Shown: positions 1 through 9,580 of the stretch, piece by piece | How positions within the stretch are numbered: position 1 is the first letter of the stretch | Layout: the number at the start of each line of letters is the position of its first letter | Source of the DNA: Pelomonas sp937871895 | GTDB taxonomy: Bacteria; Pseudomonadota; Gammaproteobacteria; Burkholderiales; Burkholderiaceae_C | Strand: one strand, 5' to 3' | Assembly: GCF_046348265.1 (NCBI RefSeq) | Contig: NZ_JAXMEO010000011.1 | DNA: 64,000 bases | Program-made: the position numbers and the translations under genes | Notes under the pieces: model-generated | The model's database searches: none | Seen by the model: the letters and a program-made list of their open reading frames with translations, nothing else | Told to the model about the DNA's origin: nothing

Positions 1-641
<641 letters not shown>

Positions 642-645
<4 letters not shown>

Positions 646-1736
646 CGCCGCTGCCGCGCTGGGTCGAACTCGGCGTGCTGCCGCTGTGGAACCTGCTGCT
701 CGCGCTACTGGTCGCCGGCCTCGTGGTCAAGGTGATCGGGCACAGCCCCATGCAGGCTTTGAGCGTGCTGCTCGACGGCGCGCTCGGCAGCGCCCGGGGT
801 CTCGGGTACTCGCTCTACTACGCAACGAGCTTCATCTTCACCGGCCTTGCCGTCGCGGTCGCCATCCACGCAGGGCTCTTCAACATCGGCGGCGAGGGGC
901 AGGCCACGCTGGGCGGTGTTGGCGTGGCGCTGCTGGCGCTGTGGCTCGGGGCCAAGCTGCCGGCGGTCGTGCTGCTGCCGTTGCTGGTGCTGGCTGCCGC
1001 CGGCTTTGGCATGGCCTGGGCGGCGTTGCCCGGCTATCTGCAGGCCTGGCGCGGCAGCCATGTCGTCATCACCACCATCATGTTCAATTTCCTGGCCGCC
1101 GGGCTCAACGGCTACCTGCTGGTCAACTGGCTGCGCCCGGCCGACAGCATGGCCGTCGAGAGCGCCGAGTTTGCGCCCAGTGCGCGCATGCCGGCCGTGC
1201 ATGAGTTGATGGCTTCGCTGGGCGTCGAATGGCCCTCGTCGCCGCTCAACCTGAGCCTGCTGCTGGCCCTCGCGGCCTGCGTATTTGTCTGGTGGTTCTT
1301 GTGGATGAGCGCCGCCGGCTACGCGCTGCGGGCCGTGGGTTCGTCTCCGCGTGCGGCGCACTACGCGGGCATCGCGCCCCGGCGCCAGATCCTCGCGGCC
1401 ATGGCCGTGTCCGGCGCGCTGGCGGGTTTAGTGGGCATCAACGAGATCTCGGGCGTGCAGGGCAAGCTCACGCTGGACTTCGTGGCCGGCGCCGGCTTCA
1501 CCGGCATCGCCTGTTCGCTGATGGGGCGCAACCACCCGGTCGGCATCGTGCTCGCGGCTTTGCTCTTCGGCGTGCTCTACCAGGGCGGGGTCGAGGTGTC
1601 CTTCGAACTGCAAGGCTTCTCGCGCGAGATGGTGGTCACGGCCCAGGGCTTGATCGTGCTGTTCTCGGGGGCGCTGGCGATGGTCAGCGCGCCGCTGTTT
1701 GCATGGCTGCATGCCAAGGTGGCCCGCCATGGATGA
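642..1736 (+). CDS. Nucleoside ABC transporter permease (first subunit)
   Basis: Integral membrane permease of about 364 residues in the BPD_transp_2 (YufP/NupB-like) family. The start at 642 is chosen because ATGA overlaps the ATPase stop; an in-frame GTG/TTG extension upstream would run deep into the ATPase gene. Many hydrophobic segments are visible, and the loop GYALRAVGSSPRAAHYAGI is the cytoplasmic coupling segment (EAA-like) that contacts the ATPase in this family. It would form the channel together with the permease encoded immediately downstream, which it overlaps by 8 bases. The transported substrate is inferred from the salvage genes further down. Confidence 0.9.
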
Positions 1737-2703
1737 GCTCTTCATCGGCTCCATGCTGGCCTCAGTGCTGCGCGTCAGCGTGCCGTTGCTGCTGTGCGCG
1801 ATGGCGGGGGTGTTGTCCGAGCGCTCGGGCGTGGTGGATCTGGGGCTGGAGGGCAAGATGCTGTTTGCGGCCTTTGCCGCAGCGGCGGCGGCGGCCGTCA
1901 CGCAGTCCACGGGCCTGGGGCTGCTCGCCGCGATTGGCGTGGCCTGCCTTGTCTCGCTGCTGCACGGCTTCGCCACCGTCACGCATCGCGGCGATCAAAT
2001 CGTCTCGGGTGTGGCCATCAACATGATTGCGGCGGGGCTGACGGTGGTGCTGGGCATCGCCTGGTTCCAGCAGGGCGGGCAGACGCCGACGCTGGGGCCC
2101 AAGGTGCGGCTCACGGCGCTGCTGCCCACGTTCAGCGAGCCGCGCGCGGGCGAGTGGTTCGCGTCGGTGGTCGGCCACGGATTGCTCAGCCACAACGCGC
2201 TCGTGTACCTCGCCTTCGCGCTTGTCGCGGCGGTGTGGTTCTTCCTGGAGCACACACGGCCGGGCCTGCGCCTGCGAGCCGTGGGCGAGAACCCGGCGAT
2301 GGTTGATGCCGCAGGCGTCTCGGTGCCGGGTCTGCGCTACCAGGCGCTTCTGATGAACGGCGTGCTCTGCGGCCTCGCGGGGGCCTACCTGACGCTGGCG
2401 CAAAACGCCGCCTTTTCGCCCAACATGACCGCCGGCCGGGGCTATATCGCGCTGGCGGCCATGATCTTTGGCAAGTGGCGGCCGCTGCCGACGCTGGCGG
2501 CTTGTTTGCTGTTCGGCTTCCTGGACGCCGTGGCCATCCGGCTGCAGGGCGTGCATCTGCCCGGCAGCCTGGGTGGCGGCGAGGTGCCGGTGCAGTTGAT
2601 CCAGGCGCTGCCCTACCTGCTGACCGTGATCCTGCTGGCTGGCTTCATCGGCCAGGCGGTGGCGCCCAAGGCGCTGGCGCGGCCCTACCTGAAGGAGCGG
2701 TGA
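1729..2703 (+). CDS. Nucleoside ABC transporter permease (second subunit)
   Basis: Second permease (324 residues, YufQ/NupC-like) of the heterodimeric channel. Start 1729 gives an 8-base overlap with the first permease (ATGGATGA) and is preferred to 1699, which would overlap by 38 bases. It has about eight to nine hydrophobic stretches and the coupling loop GLRLRAVGENPAMVDAAGV, plus the family segment GRGYIALAAMIFGKW. It ends just before a GC-rich intergenic repeat, after which the salvage enzymes continue on the same strand. Function: inner-membrane import of nucleosides by ATP hydrolysis; substrate specificity is inferred from context. Confidence 0.9.
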   Translation: MDELFIGSMLASVLRVSVPLLLCAMAGVLSERSGVVDLGLEGKMLFAAFAAAAAAAVTQSTGLGLLAAIGVACLVSLLHGFATVTHRGDQIVSGVAINMIAAGLTVVLGIAWFQQGGQTPTLGPKVRLTALLPTFSEPRAGEWFASVVGHGLLSHNALVYLAFALVAAVWFFLEHTRPGLRLRAVGENPAMVDAAGVSVPGLRYQALLMNGVLCGLAGAYLTLAQNAAFSPNMTAGRGYIALAAMIFGKWRPLPTLAACLLFGFLDAVAIRLQGVHLPGSLGGGEVPVQLIQALPYLLTVILLAGFIGQAVAPKALARPYLKER

Positions 2704-2707
2704 TGTG

Positions 2708-2850
2708 AACGTGCGCCCCTCGCCCAGTCTCGCCGCGCTGAACGAGGGCGTGCCTGGTCGGTCCCCCGAGGGGCCCGGCTTGCATGCGGCGTTGAGCCGC
2801 TCGCAAGCCGACGCGGGCCGGCTTGGGGCGGCCCGGCGCTCGGCCCAAGT
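2708..2850 (+). repeat. GC-rich intergenic repeat, copy 1
   Basis: Non-coding spacer between the permease and the next gene. Its last part (2815-2846) is identical over 32 bases to 27283-27314, and both copies also carry a CGCTGAACG motif and a GGTCCCCC...GGGG motif at similar distances. This points to a dispersed intergenic element of roughly 140 bases. An open frame through it (2705-2935) has no recognisable protein features and is not annotated as a gene. Confidence 0.7.
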
Positions 2851-2931
2851 GCCCATTCGCGGGAGTAGGTTTGATCGACGTTTGGCTGCCCGGCGCCTAA
2901 GAGCTACTGAAGCGCGAATGGGGTGTTTGGG

Positions 2932-3765
2932 ATGAAATCGGCTGAACTGGCGGGTTGCCTACGAGAGCTACAAGCGGTTGGTTTGTCGAATATCGAGTAC
3001 ATGCGGCTTCACCACTCTGGACAGGCCAAAACGCTTTCCGGCGATGCGACCTACTTCTCCAAGCATGAAGAGCTACGCGGTGCCAACTTGTCGCTCGCTG
3101 AGCGCTGCAACTTTGTCCGCAATGGCCTGCGGACGTCCGCCCGTACCGCTGAGTCGTTGATCGATGAAGCACTCAAGTATTGGCCATTGGGTTCGGCGCC
3201 AGTTGCTTCCGAGTCCGCAAGTGAGCACTGGCGGAAGGTAGCCAAACTGCAAAGTGCTCGCGCTCAAGTCGAGCCGCCTTCCTCCAAGCAGTTGGGCGAC
3301 TTGGGTGAGAACCTGGTTCGAGACCTGTTGATCTCAAGGGGTTACGAGGCAACCCTATTGCCCAAAAACTATCCGACGTACGACGTTCGAGTGCTGGGCC
3401 AGAAGGAGTTCCTGGTTTCGGTCAAAGTGGCGCGCGATCGTCAGCACCTTCGCTTGGGTTCAAGAAGATCGGTCGCTCGGCTTGAAGCTGGAAACTTCCT
3501 TTTTGCGCTTCTGCCTCGAGATGGCGATCGAGTGGTTGACCTTGACACGGGCGCATACAAGCTCTTGATCCTGCCCGCTGGGGAGGTGCGAGATCACGCG
3601 CTACGGGTTCATGACGAGTATTGGAGTTCTCGTGGGGTCGACGATGGATACAGCGTGATGGTGAAGGCCTACGACCAGCAGCACGAAGACCTGTGGGTGC
3701 GTTGGAGCGCCTGCGCCGATGCTTGGCAGCAGTTGCCTGATGCCCTGCCAGCTCGAGGAGATTGA
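2932..3765 (+). CDS. Uncharacterised protein with a possible PD-(D/E)XK nuclease-like core
   Basis: A protein of 277 residues (start 2932; 2923 is an alternative). I do not recognise its family. Residues of roughly 120-175 contain GDLGENLVRDLLISRGY, then YDVRV, then FLVSVKVAR. This Glu...Asp...xVK spacing is reminiscent of the restriction-endonuclease-like fold, as in proteins that bind or cut DNA, but the match is by eye. The N-terminal ~100 residues look helical. The gene sits between transporter and salvage genes of one pathway and is visibly less GC-rich (one line, 3001-3060, counts 35 of 60 G+C). The cytidine deaminase start (3766) directly abuts its stop, and a GAGGAG ribosome site for cdd lies inside its last codons, so it is co-transcribed. 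It is probably a horizontally acquired single-gene insertion. Confidence 0.6.
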   Translation: MKSAELAGCLRELQAVGLSNIEYMRLHHSGQAKTLSGDATYFSKHEELRGANLSLAERCNFVRNGLRTSARTAESLIDEALKYWPLGSAPVASESASEHWRKVAKLQSARAQVEPPSSKQLGDLGENLVRDLLISRGYEATLLPKNYPTYDVRVLGQKEFLVSVKVARDRQHLRLGSRRSVARLEAGNFLFALLPRDGDRVVDLDTGAYKLLILPAGEVRDHALRVHDEYWSSRGVDDGYSVMVKAYDQQHEDLWVRWSACADAWQQLPDALPARGD

Positions 3766-4185
3766 ATGGACCTTTCCAAGGACACGCTCGAAGAGCTGCT
3801 GGCCGCTTCGCTCGACGCCCGGCGCTTCTCACACTCGCCTTATTCAGGCTACGCGGTGGGCGCCGCCGTGCTGGACGAGCAAGGCCGCATCCACAAAGGC
3901 GCCAACATCGAGAATGCCGCCTACCCGCAAGGCTGGTGCGCCGAGGCCTCGGCCTTGACGGCCATGGTGATGGCGGGCGGCAAGCAGGCGAGGGCGGTGC
4001 TGGTGACGGGGCCCGGCCCCGAGGTCATCACACCCTGCGGCGGCTGCCGGCAGAAGCTGCGCGAGTTTGCGTTGCCCGAGGAGCTGCTCGTCATCGCGGG
4101 CGACCCCGGCGGCATCCGTGCGCAATGGACCTTGGCCGAGCTGTTGCCCCACAGCTTCGGCCCCGAACACTTGAAGACATCTTGA
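3766..4185 (+). CDS. cdd: Cytidine deaminase
   Basis: 139 residues, the usual length of the small tetrameric zinc cytidine deaminases. It converts cytidine and deoxycytidine to uridine and deoxyuridine in the cytoplasm. The active-site signature is present: CAEASA (zinc Cys and catalytic Glu, near residue 53) and PCGGCRQ (two further zinc Cys, near residue 88), with the substrate-binding NIENAAYP just before. ATG 3766 follows the previous stop directly and has a GAGGAG site 7-12 bases upstream. It precedes purine nucleoside phosphorylase by 7 bases, fitting a nucleoside-salvage operon fed by the upstream transporter. Confidence 0.96.
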   Translation: MDLSKDTLEELLAASLDARRFSHSPYSGYAVGAAVLDEQGRIHKGANIENAAYPQGWCAEASALTAMVMAGGKQARAVLVTGPGPEVITPCGGCRQKLREFALPEELLVIAGDPGGIRAQWTLAELLPHSFGPEHLKTS

Positions 4186-4192
4186 GGACGAC

Positions 4193-5032
4193 ATGACGAC
4201 AAACGCTCAGCTGCTTGACGCGGCCATCGCCGCGAGCGTGGAGGCGCTGCAGGCGCAGTTTGGTGAGGCCCCGGCCGTGGCTGTGGTGCTGGGCTCCGGT
4301 TGGTCGGGCGCGGTGTCGCGCGTGGAAGGCGCGCAGCACTTGCCCTACACGGCGCTGTCGGCCTTCCCGCAGCCCAAGGTGGAGGGCCACGTGAGCGAGG
4401 TGGTGGTCGGCTCCATCGGCGCCCAGCGTGTGATCATGCTGCGCGGCCGCGTGCACACCTACGAGAGCGGCGACTGCGCCGGCATGGCCGGCGCCCTCCG
4501 CACGCTCAAGCGCTGGGGCGTGAAGCTGCTGCTGCAGACCAATGCCTCGGGCTCGCTGCGCCACGAGATGCCACCCGGCAGCCTGATGCTGATCAACGAC
4601 CACATCAACGCCCCGCAGCGCAGCCCGCTGGTGGGCGAGACGGGCATGCACCGCTTCGTGGACATGAACGGCGCCTACGACCCCGAGCTGCGCGCCCACG
4701 CCCGTGCCGTGGCCGCCACGCGGGGCCGCATCCTGCCCGAGGGTGTCTACGTCTGGGCCCTGGGCCCGCAGTTCGAGACGCCGGCCGAGATCCGCATGTT
4801 TGCCGCCTGGGGCGCCAGCGCCGTGGGCATGAGCACGGTGCCCGAGACCATCCTCGCCCGCCACGCCGGCCTGCGCGTGATGGGCCTGGCCTTGATGACG
4901 AACATGGCGGCCGGCATGTCGGCCGAGGCGTTGACGCACGAGCTGACGCTCAAGCAGGCCGCCGCGTCGGCAGAGGATGCGGCGGACTTCCTGGCTGCCC
5001 TGGTGGCCAGCCTGGCGGACATCCCGCTATGA
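4193..5032 (+). CDS. punA: Purine-nucleoside phosphorylase, trimeric type
   Basis: 279 residues. Cleaves purine (deoxy)nucleosides with phosphate to free base and (deoxy)ribose-1-phosphate. Features of the trimeric (class II) family: phosphate loop LGSGWSG near residue 32, GHVSEV and RGRVHTYE, the TNASGSL strand, the substrate stretch GPQFETPAEIR and VGMSTVPE. The name is chosen from fold class; annotators may also call it xapA- or deoD-like, although it is not of the hexameric DeoD type. Its stop overlaps the deoC start (ATGA at 5029), which couples deoxyribose-1-phosphate production to deoxyribose catabolism. Confidence 0.93.
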   Translation: MTTNAQLLDAAIAASVEALQAQFGEAPAVAVVLGSGWSGAVSRVEGAQHLPYTALSAFPQPKVEGHVSEVVVGSIGAQRVIMLRGRVHTYESGDCAGMAGALRTLKRWGVKLLLQTNASGSLRHEMPPGSLMLINDHINAPQRSPLVGETGMHRFVDMNGAYDPELRAHARAVAATRGRILPEGVYVWALGPQFETPAEIRMFAAWGASAVGMSTVPETILARHAGLRVMGLALMTNMAAGMSAEALTHELTLKQAAASAEDAADFLAALVASLADIPL

Positions 5033-5787
5033 GCCTGCAGCACGCTGCCCGGCAGGCGTTGGCTTGCCTTGACCTCACCAGCCTCAACGACGCCGACACG
5101 CCGGCCGACATCGACGCCCTGTGCCGCCGCGCCCAGTCGCCGCACGGCTCGGTGGCGGCAGTCTGTGTGTGGCCGCGCTTTGTGGCGCAGGCGCGCGCCG
5201 CCTTGCCGACGCAGATCCGCGTGGCGGCCGTGGCGAACTTCCCGCACGGTGCTCTGGCGCTGGAGCCCGTGCTCGCCGAAGTGCAGGCCATCATCGACGC
5301 CGGGGGTGACGAGATCGACGTGGTGCTGCCCTATGCGGCGCTCAAGGCCGGGCAGGGCAATGAGGTGGCCGAGTTCCTGGGCGAGGTGCGCCACGCCAGC
5401 CGGCCGCTGACGCTCAAGCTCATCATCGAATCCGGCGAGCTGGCCACGCCAGCGCTCATCGCCAAGGCCACGCGCCTGGGGCTGGTTGCCGGGGCCGACT
5501 TCATCAAGACCAGCACCGGCAAGAGCAAGGTCTCGGCCACTTTGGTGGCCGCCGAGGTGATGCTCAAGGAGATCGCGGCCAGCGGCCTGCATGCGGCCGG
5601 CTTCAAGGCCTCAGGCGGCATTCGCACGGTGGCGGACGCGGCGCCCTACCTGGAGTTGGCTGCGCAACTTCTGGGGCCCGAACAGGTTACCCCGCATCGC
5701 TTCCGCTTTGGCGCCAGCGGCCTATTGAACGACATCGAAGCGGTGCTCTCGGGCACCACCGCTGCGCCCACGAAGGCCGGCTACTGA
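5029..5787 (+). CDS. deoC: Deoxyribose-phosphate aldolase
   Basis: 252 residues. Class I aldolase that splits 2-deoxyribose-5-phosphate into glyceraldehyde-3-phosphate and acetaldehyde. The Schiff-base lysine motif DFIKTSTGK (near residue 160) and the second catalytic lysine in GFKASGGIRT (near residue 195) are both present, as is the DEIDVVLP strand. Start 5029 overlaps the preceding stop (ATGA); the open frame continues much further upstream only because the antisense composition lacks stops. With deoA one base downstream of its stop, it completes catabolism of deoxyribose from imported nucleosides. No phosphopentomutase gene is visible in this window. Confidence 0.96.
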   Translation: MSLQHAARQALACLDLTSLNDADTPADIDALCRRAQSPHGSVAAVCVWPRFVAQARAALPTQIRVAAVANFPHGALALEPVLAEVQAIIDAGGDEIDVVLPYAALKAGQGNEVAEFLGEVRHASRPLTLKLIIESGELATPALIAKATRLGLVAGADFIKTSTGKSKVSATLVAAEVMLKEIAASGLHAAGFKASGGIRTVADAAPYLELAAQLLGPEQVTPHRFRFGASGLLNDIEAVLSGTTAAPTKAGY

Positions 5788-5788
5788 G

Positions 5789-7099
5789 ATGCTGGCCCAG
5801 GAGATCATCCGCACCAAGCGCGACGGCCGCGCGCTCGACGCTGCGCAGATCGAGGCTTTCGTCAAGGGCCTGACCGATGGCTCATGGAGCGAGGGCCAGG
5901 TGGCAGCCTTGGGCATGGCCGTCTTCCTGCGCGGCATGGGCCGCGACGAAGCGGTGCAGCTGACCCGCGCCATGATGCATTCGGGCCGCGTGATGACCTG
6001 GCCCGCCATGCCCGGCCCCGTGCTCGACAAGCACTCCAGCGGCGGTGTGGGCGACAAGGTCAGCCTGATGCTGGCGCCGCTGGTCGCCGCCTGCGGCGGC
6101 TATGTGCCCATGATTGCCGGCCGGGGCCTGGGGCACACCGGTGGCACGGTGGACAAGCTGGAGTCCATCCCCGGCTACCGAACCACGCCCGAACCGGCGG
6201 ACTTCGACCGCATCGTGCGCAGCTTGGGCTGCGCCGTCATCGGCCAAACAGCCGACCTCGCGCCGGCCGACAAACGCTTCTACGCCACACGCGACGTGAC
6301 GGCCACGGTCGAGAGCGTGCCGCTCATCACCGCCAGCATCCTCTCTAAGAAACTCGCCGCCGGCCTGCAGGGCTTGGCCATGGACGTGAAGTGCGGCAAC
6401 GGCGCCTTTGCCGCCACGCCGGCCTTTGCGCAGGAGCTGGCCGAGAGCATCGTCTCGGTGGCCACCGGCGCCGGGCTGCGCACGCGGGCCTTGATCACCG
6501 ACATGAACCAGATCCTCGGCACCGAGGTGGGCAATGCGCTGGAGGTGCTGGAGACGGTGCGCTACCTGCGTGGCGATGCGCGCGAGGCGCGCCTGCATGA
6601 AGTGACGCTGGCGCTCGCTGCCGAGATGCTGGTGCTCGGCCACCTCGCGCCCGACCTGCCCGCCGCCCGCGCCAAGCTGCAAGCCGCGCTGGACAGCGGT
6701 GCGGCGGCCGAGAAGTTTGCGCAGATGGTGGTGGCCCTGGGTGGCCCGTCGGACCTGCTCGTAGCGCCCGAGAAGCACCTGCCCGCCGCACCCATCGTCG
6801 TGCCCGTGCCGGCGCCCCGCACGGGCGTGCTCACCGGCATGGCCACGCGGGACCTTGGCATGCTCGTCGTCGAGATGGGTGGCGGCCGGCGTGTGGCGAG
6901 TGACCGCATCGACATGCGCGTCGGCTTCAGCGCCGTGCGGCCCCTGGGCACGGCCTGCCAGGTGGGCGAGCCCATTGCCTTCATCCACGCAGCCGATGCC
7001 GCCCAGGCCGAGCGGGCCGTGGCCGCCTACGTGGCCGCGACACAATGGGGGGATGCGCCACCTCCCAGCACGCCCCTGGTGCTTGCGACGGTTGGCTAG
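5789..7099 (+). CDS. deoA: Thymidine phosphorylase
   Basis: 436 residues, the normal length for bacterial thymidine phosphorylase (glycosyltransferase family 4/3 fold). Catalyses thymidine + phosphate to thymine + deoxyribose-1-phosphate. Conserved landmarks: DKHSSGGVGDK (phosphate binding, near residue 83), AGRGLGHTGGT with DKLE, SILSKKLAAG and KCGNGAF, all expected for a functional enzyme. The gene begins two bases after deoC and is the last of the salvage operon; trmB follows after 9 bases and may be transcribed through. Confidence 0.97.
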   Translation: MLAQEIIRTKRDGRALDAAQIEAFVKGLTDGSWSEGQVAALGMAVFLRGMGRDEAVQLTRAMMHSGRVMTWPAMPGPVLDKHSSGGVGDKVSLMLAPLVAACGGYVPMIAGRGLGHTGGTVDKLESIPGYRTTPEPADFDRIVRSLGCAVIGQTADLAPADKRFYATRDVTATVESVPLITASILSKKLAAGLQGLAMDVKCGNGAFAATPAFAQELAESIVSVATGAGLRTRALITDMNQILGTEVGNALEVLETVRYLRGDAREARLHEVTLALAAEMLVLGHLAPDLPAARAKLQAALDSGAAAEKFAQMVVALGGPSDLLVAPEKHLPAAPIVVPVPAPRTGVLTGMATRDLGMLVVEMGGGRRVASDRIDMRVGFSAVRPLGTACQVGEPIAFIHAADAAQAERAVAAYVAATQWGDAPPPSTPLVLATVG

Positions 7100-7108
7100 C
7101 CACCGTCC

Positions 7109-7798
7109 ATGAACACAGAAAACCCCGAATTCCCCCGCGCCATCAAGAGCTTCGTGACCCGTGCCGGCCGCATGGGCACGGGGCAGATCAAAGCCCTGGC
7201 CGAGCTGGGCCCGCGCTTCGTGGTTCCCTACAAGCCCGAGCGCCTGGACACCGCCGCGGTCTTCGGCCGCCAGGCCCCGCTGGTGCTGGAGATCGGCTTC
7301 GGCATGGGCGGCGCCACGGCCGAGATTGCTGCCGCGCTGCCTGACCATGACTTCATCGGCTGCGAGGTGCACGAGCCCGGCGTGGGTGCGCTGCTCAAGC
7401 TGATCGGCGAACGCGACCTCGCCAACATCCGCATCGTCCAGCACGACGCCGTCGAGGTGCTGCAGCACATGGTCGGCCCGGCGGCCCTGGCCGGCGTGCA
7501 CATCTTCTTCCCCGACCCCTGGCACAAGAAGCGCCATCACAAGCGCCGGCTGATCCAGCCCGCCTTTGTGGCCAATCTTGTGCAACATCTGCAAGCCGGT
7601 GGCTATCTGCATTGCGCCACCGACTGGCAGCCCTATGCTGAACAGATGCTCGAAGTCTTGAGCCTTGAACCGCTGCTGGAGAACACCGCCAGCGGTTATG
7701 CCGACAAACCCGCCTACCGGCCGCTCACCAAGTTTGAGGCGCGCGGCCTGCGGCTGGGGCACGGGGTCTGGGACCTCGTCTTCCGGAGACGTGCATGA
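7109..7798 (+). CDS. trmB: tRNA (guanine-N7-)-methyltransferase
   Basis: 229 residues. SAM-dependent methylation of G46 in the variable loop of tRNAs. The SAM-binding motif I reads LEIGFGMGGAT (near residue 55) and the family signature FFPDPWHKKRHHKRR (near residue 132) is intact, followed by the C-terminal TKFE motif typical of TrmB. The N-terminal segment RAIKSFVTRAGRM is the usual family start, supporting ATG 7109. It overlaps coaBC by four bases (ATGA at 7795). Housekeeping gene. Confidence 0.97.
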   Translation: MNTENPEFPRAIKSFVTRAGRMGTGQIKALAELGPRFVVPYKPERLDTAAVFGRQAPLVLEIGFGMGGATAEIAAALPDHDFIGCEVHEPGVGALLKLIGERDLANIRIVQHDAVEVLQHMVGPAALAGVHIFFPDPWHKKRHHKRRLIQPAFVANLVQHLQAGGYLHCATDWQPYAEQMLEVLSLEPLLENTASGYADKPAYRPLTKFEARGLRLGHGVWDLVFRRRA

Positions 7799-9003
7799 GC
7801 TTTGCCAACCGCCTCGGCGGCCGCCACATCCTGGTCGGGATGAGTGGCGGTATCGCCTGCTACAAGATTGCCGAGCTGGTGCGCCTGCTCACGCAGGCCG
7901 GCGCCACCGTGCAGGTGGTGATGACCGAGTCGGCCGAGCAGTTCATCACCCCGGTCACCATGCAGGCGCTCTCGGGTCGCAGCGTCTACACCAGCCAGTG
8001 GGACGCGCGCCCCGGCAACAACATGGCCCACATCAACCTCAGCCGCGAGGCGGACCTGATGTTGATCGCCCCCGCCAGTGCCGACTTCATCGCCCGCCTG
8101 GCTCAAGGCCGGGCCGATGAGCTGCTCAGCCTCACGGCCCTGGCGCGGCGTGTGGACCACTGCCCGCTCTACGTCGCCCCGGCCATGAACCGCGAGATGT
8201 GGGCCCACCCGGCCACGCAGCGCAATGTGGCCCAGTTGGTGGCCGACGGCGCCCGCATCCTCGGCCCCGACAGCGGCGCCCAGGCCTGCGGCGAGGTGGG
8301 CGACGGCCGCATGCTCGAAGCGGCTGCGCTCTTCGAGGCCATCGGCGCGCACTTCCAGCCCAAGGTGCTGCGCGGCAAGCGCGTGCTCGTGACGGCCGGC
8401 CCCACCTTCGAGCCCATCGACCCGGTGCGCGGCATCACCAATCTCTCCAGCGGCAAGATGGGCTTTGCCATTGCCCGCGCGGCGGCCGAAGCGGGCGCCG
8501 AGGTCACGCTGATTGCTGGCCCCGTCGTGTTGCCCACACCGGCCGGCGTGCAGCGCATCGACGTGCAAACAGCCATCCAGATGCACGAGGCTGTGCTGCC
8601 CATCGCCGCCCAGCACGACGTCTTTATCGCCACGGCCGCTGTGGCGGACTGGCGGCCCGCCGCCGTGCATGCGCACAAGATCAAGAAGGCGGAAGACGGC
8701 ATCACCGCGCCCCAGATCGCGATGACCGAGAACCCCGACATCCTGCGCGCCGTGGCCCAGCTGCCGCAGCCGCCCTATTGCGTCGGCTTTGCGGCCGAAA
8801 CCGAAAAGCTCGCCGAGCACGCCGAGGCCAAGCGCCGCCGCAAGGGCATCCCGCTGATCGTGGCCAACCTCGGGCCCGCCACCTTCGGGCGTGACGACAA
8901 CGCGCTGCTCTTGATCGACGCCACCACCCAGCGCGAGCTCTCGCGTGCCGACAAGCTCTCGCTGGCGCGCGAGCTCATCCAGGAAATTTCCGTCCGAATC
9001 TGA
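7795..9003 (+). CDS. coaBC: Bifunctional phosphopantothenoylcysteine decarboxylase / phosphopantothenate-cysteine ligase
   Basis: 402 residues, typical of the fused CoaBC of coenzyme A synthesis. The N-terminal CoaC flavoprotein part (about 1-190) has GMSGGIACYK, the ASADFIA segment and PAMNREMW, the substrate clamp motif. The C-terminal CoaB part has TAGPTFEPIDPVRGITN, SSGKMGFAIA and the AAVADWRP loop. The protein first joins cysteine to 4'-phosphopantothenate and then decarboxylates the product. ATGA overlap with trmB and TGATG overlap with dut; dut next to coaBC is the classical bacterial arrangement. Confidence 0.97.
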   Translation: MSFANRLGGRHILVGMSGGIACYKIAELVRLLTQAGATVQVVMTESAEQFITPVTMQALSGRSVYTSQWDARPGNNMAHINLSREADLMLIAPASADFIARLAQGRADELLSLTALARRVDHCPLYVAPAMNREMWAHPATQRNVAQLVADGARILGPDSGAQACGEVGDGRMLEAAALFEAIGAHFQPKVLRGKRVLVTAGPTFEPIDPVRGITNLSSGKMGFAIARAAAEAGAEVTLIAGPVVLPTPAGVQRIDVQTAIQMHEAVLPIAAQHDVFIATAAVADWRPAAVHAHKIKKAEDGITAPQIAMTENPDILRAVAQLPQPPYCVGFAAETEKLAEHAEAKRRRKGIPLIVANLGPATFGRDDNALLLIDATTQRELSRADKLSLARELIQEISVRI

Positions 9004-9452
9004 TGCACACCATTGACCTGCAAGTGCTCGACAGCCGCATGGCCGAGTACATCCCCGCCTACGCCACACCCGGCAGCGCCGGCCTCGACCTGCGCGCCTG
9101 CCTCGACGCTCCGGTGGTGCTCGAACCTGGCCAGACCCAGCTCATCCCGACCGGCCTGGCCATCCACATTGCCGACCCGGGCCTGGCGGCCCTGATCCTG
9201 CCGCGCTCGGGCCTGGGCCACAAACACGGCATCGTGCTGGGCAATCTTGTTGGCCTGATCGACAGTGACTACCAGGGCCAGCTGATGGTGAGCTGCTGGA
9301 ACCGGGGGCAGACCAGCTTCACTCTCCAGCCCTTCGACCGCATGGCCCAGCTCGTCATCGTGCCGGTGGTGCAGGCGGCCTTCCGGCAGGTCGTGAGTTT
9401 TGACGCGTCTTCGCGCGGAACCGGCGGTTTTGGCTCCACGGGTCGGGGCTGA
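9003..9452 (+). CDS. dut: dUTP diphosphatase (dUTPase)
   Basis: 149 residues, standard trimeric dUTPase. Hydrolyses dUTP to dUMP and pyrophosphate, keeping uracil out of DNA and supplying dTMP synthesis. All five motifs are visible in order: PGSAGLDLRA, LPRSGLGHKHGI, GLIDSDYQGQL, FDRMAQLVIVP and the C-terminal Gly-rich RGTGGFGSTGRG that closes over the substrate. Start shares bases with the coaBC stop (TGATG). Confidence 0.97.
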   Translation: MHTIDLQVLDSRMAEYIPAYATPGSAGLDLRACLDAPVVLEPGQTQLIPTGLAIHIADPGLAALILPRSGLGHKHGIVLGNLVGLIDSDYQGQLMVSCWNRGQTSFTLQPFDRMAQLVIVPVVQAAFRQVVSFDASSRGTGGFGSTGRG

Positions 9453-9580
9453 AAGCCCTTCGCCCCCAGGGTGGCTTCCTAAAATTGCGGCTGGGTTGTC
9501 ACTGGGCGTAGTCCCTGTGGCGTGACGTGTTCTTCGCCTGGGTCCGCGCAAGCGAACCAGCCCGGGTGCCCCCCCAGTAC

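Noticed and set aside
2705..2935. 76-codon frame between permease and the nuclease-like gene
   Set aside because: It lies in the dispersed repeat and has low-complexity composition without protein signals.
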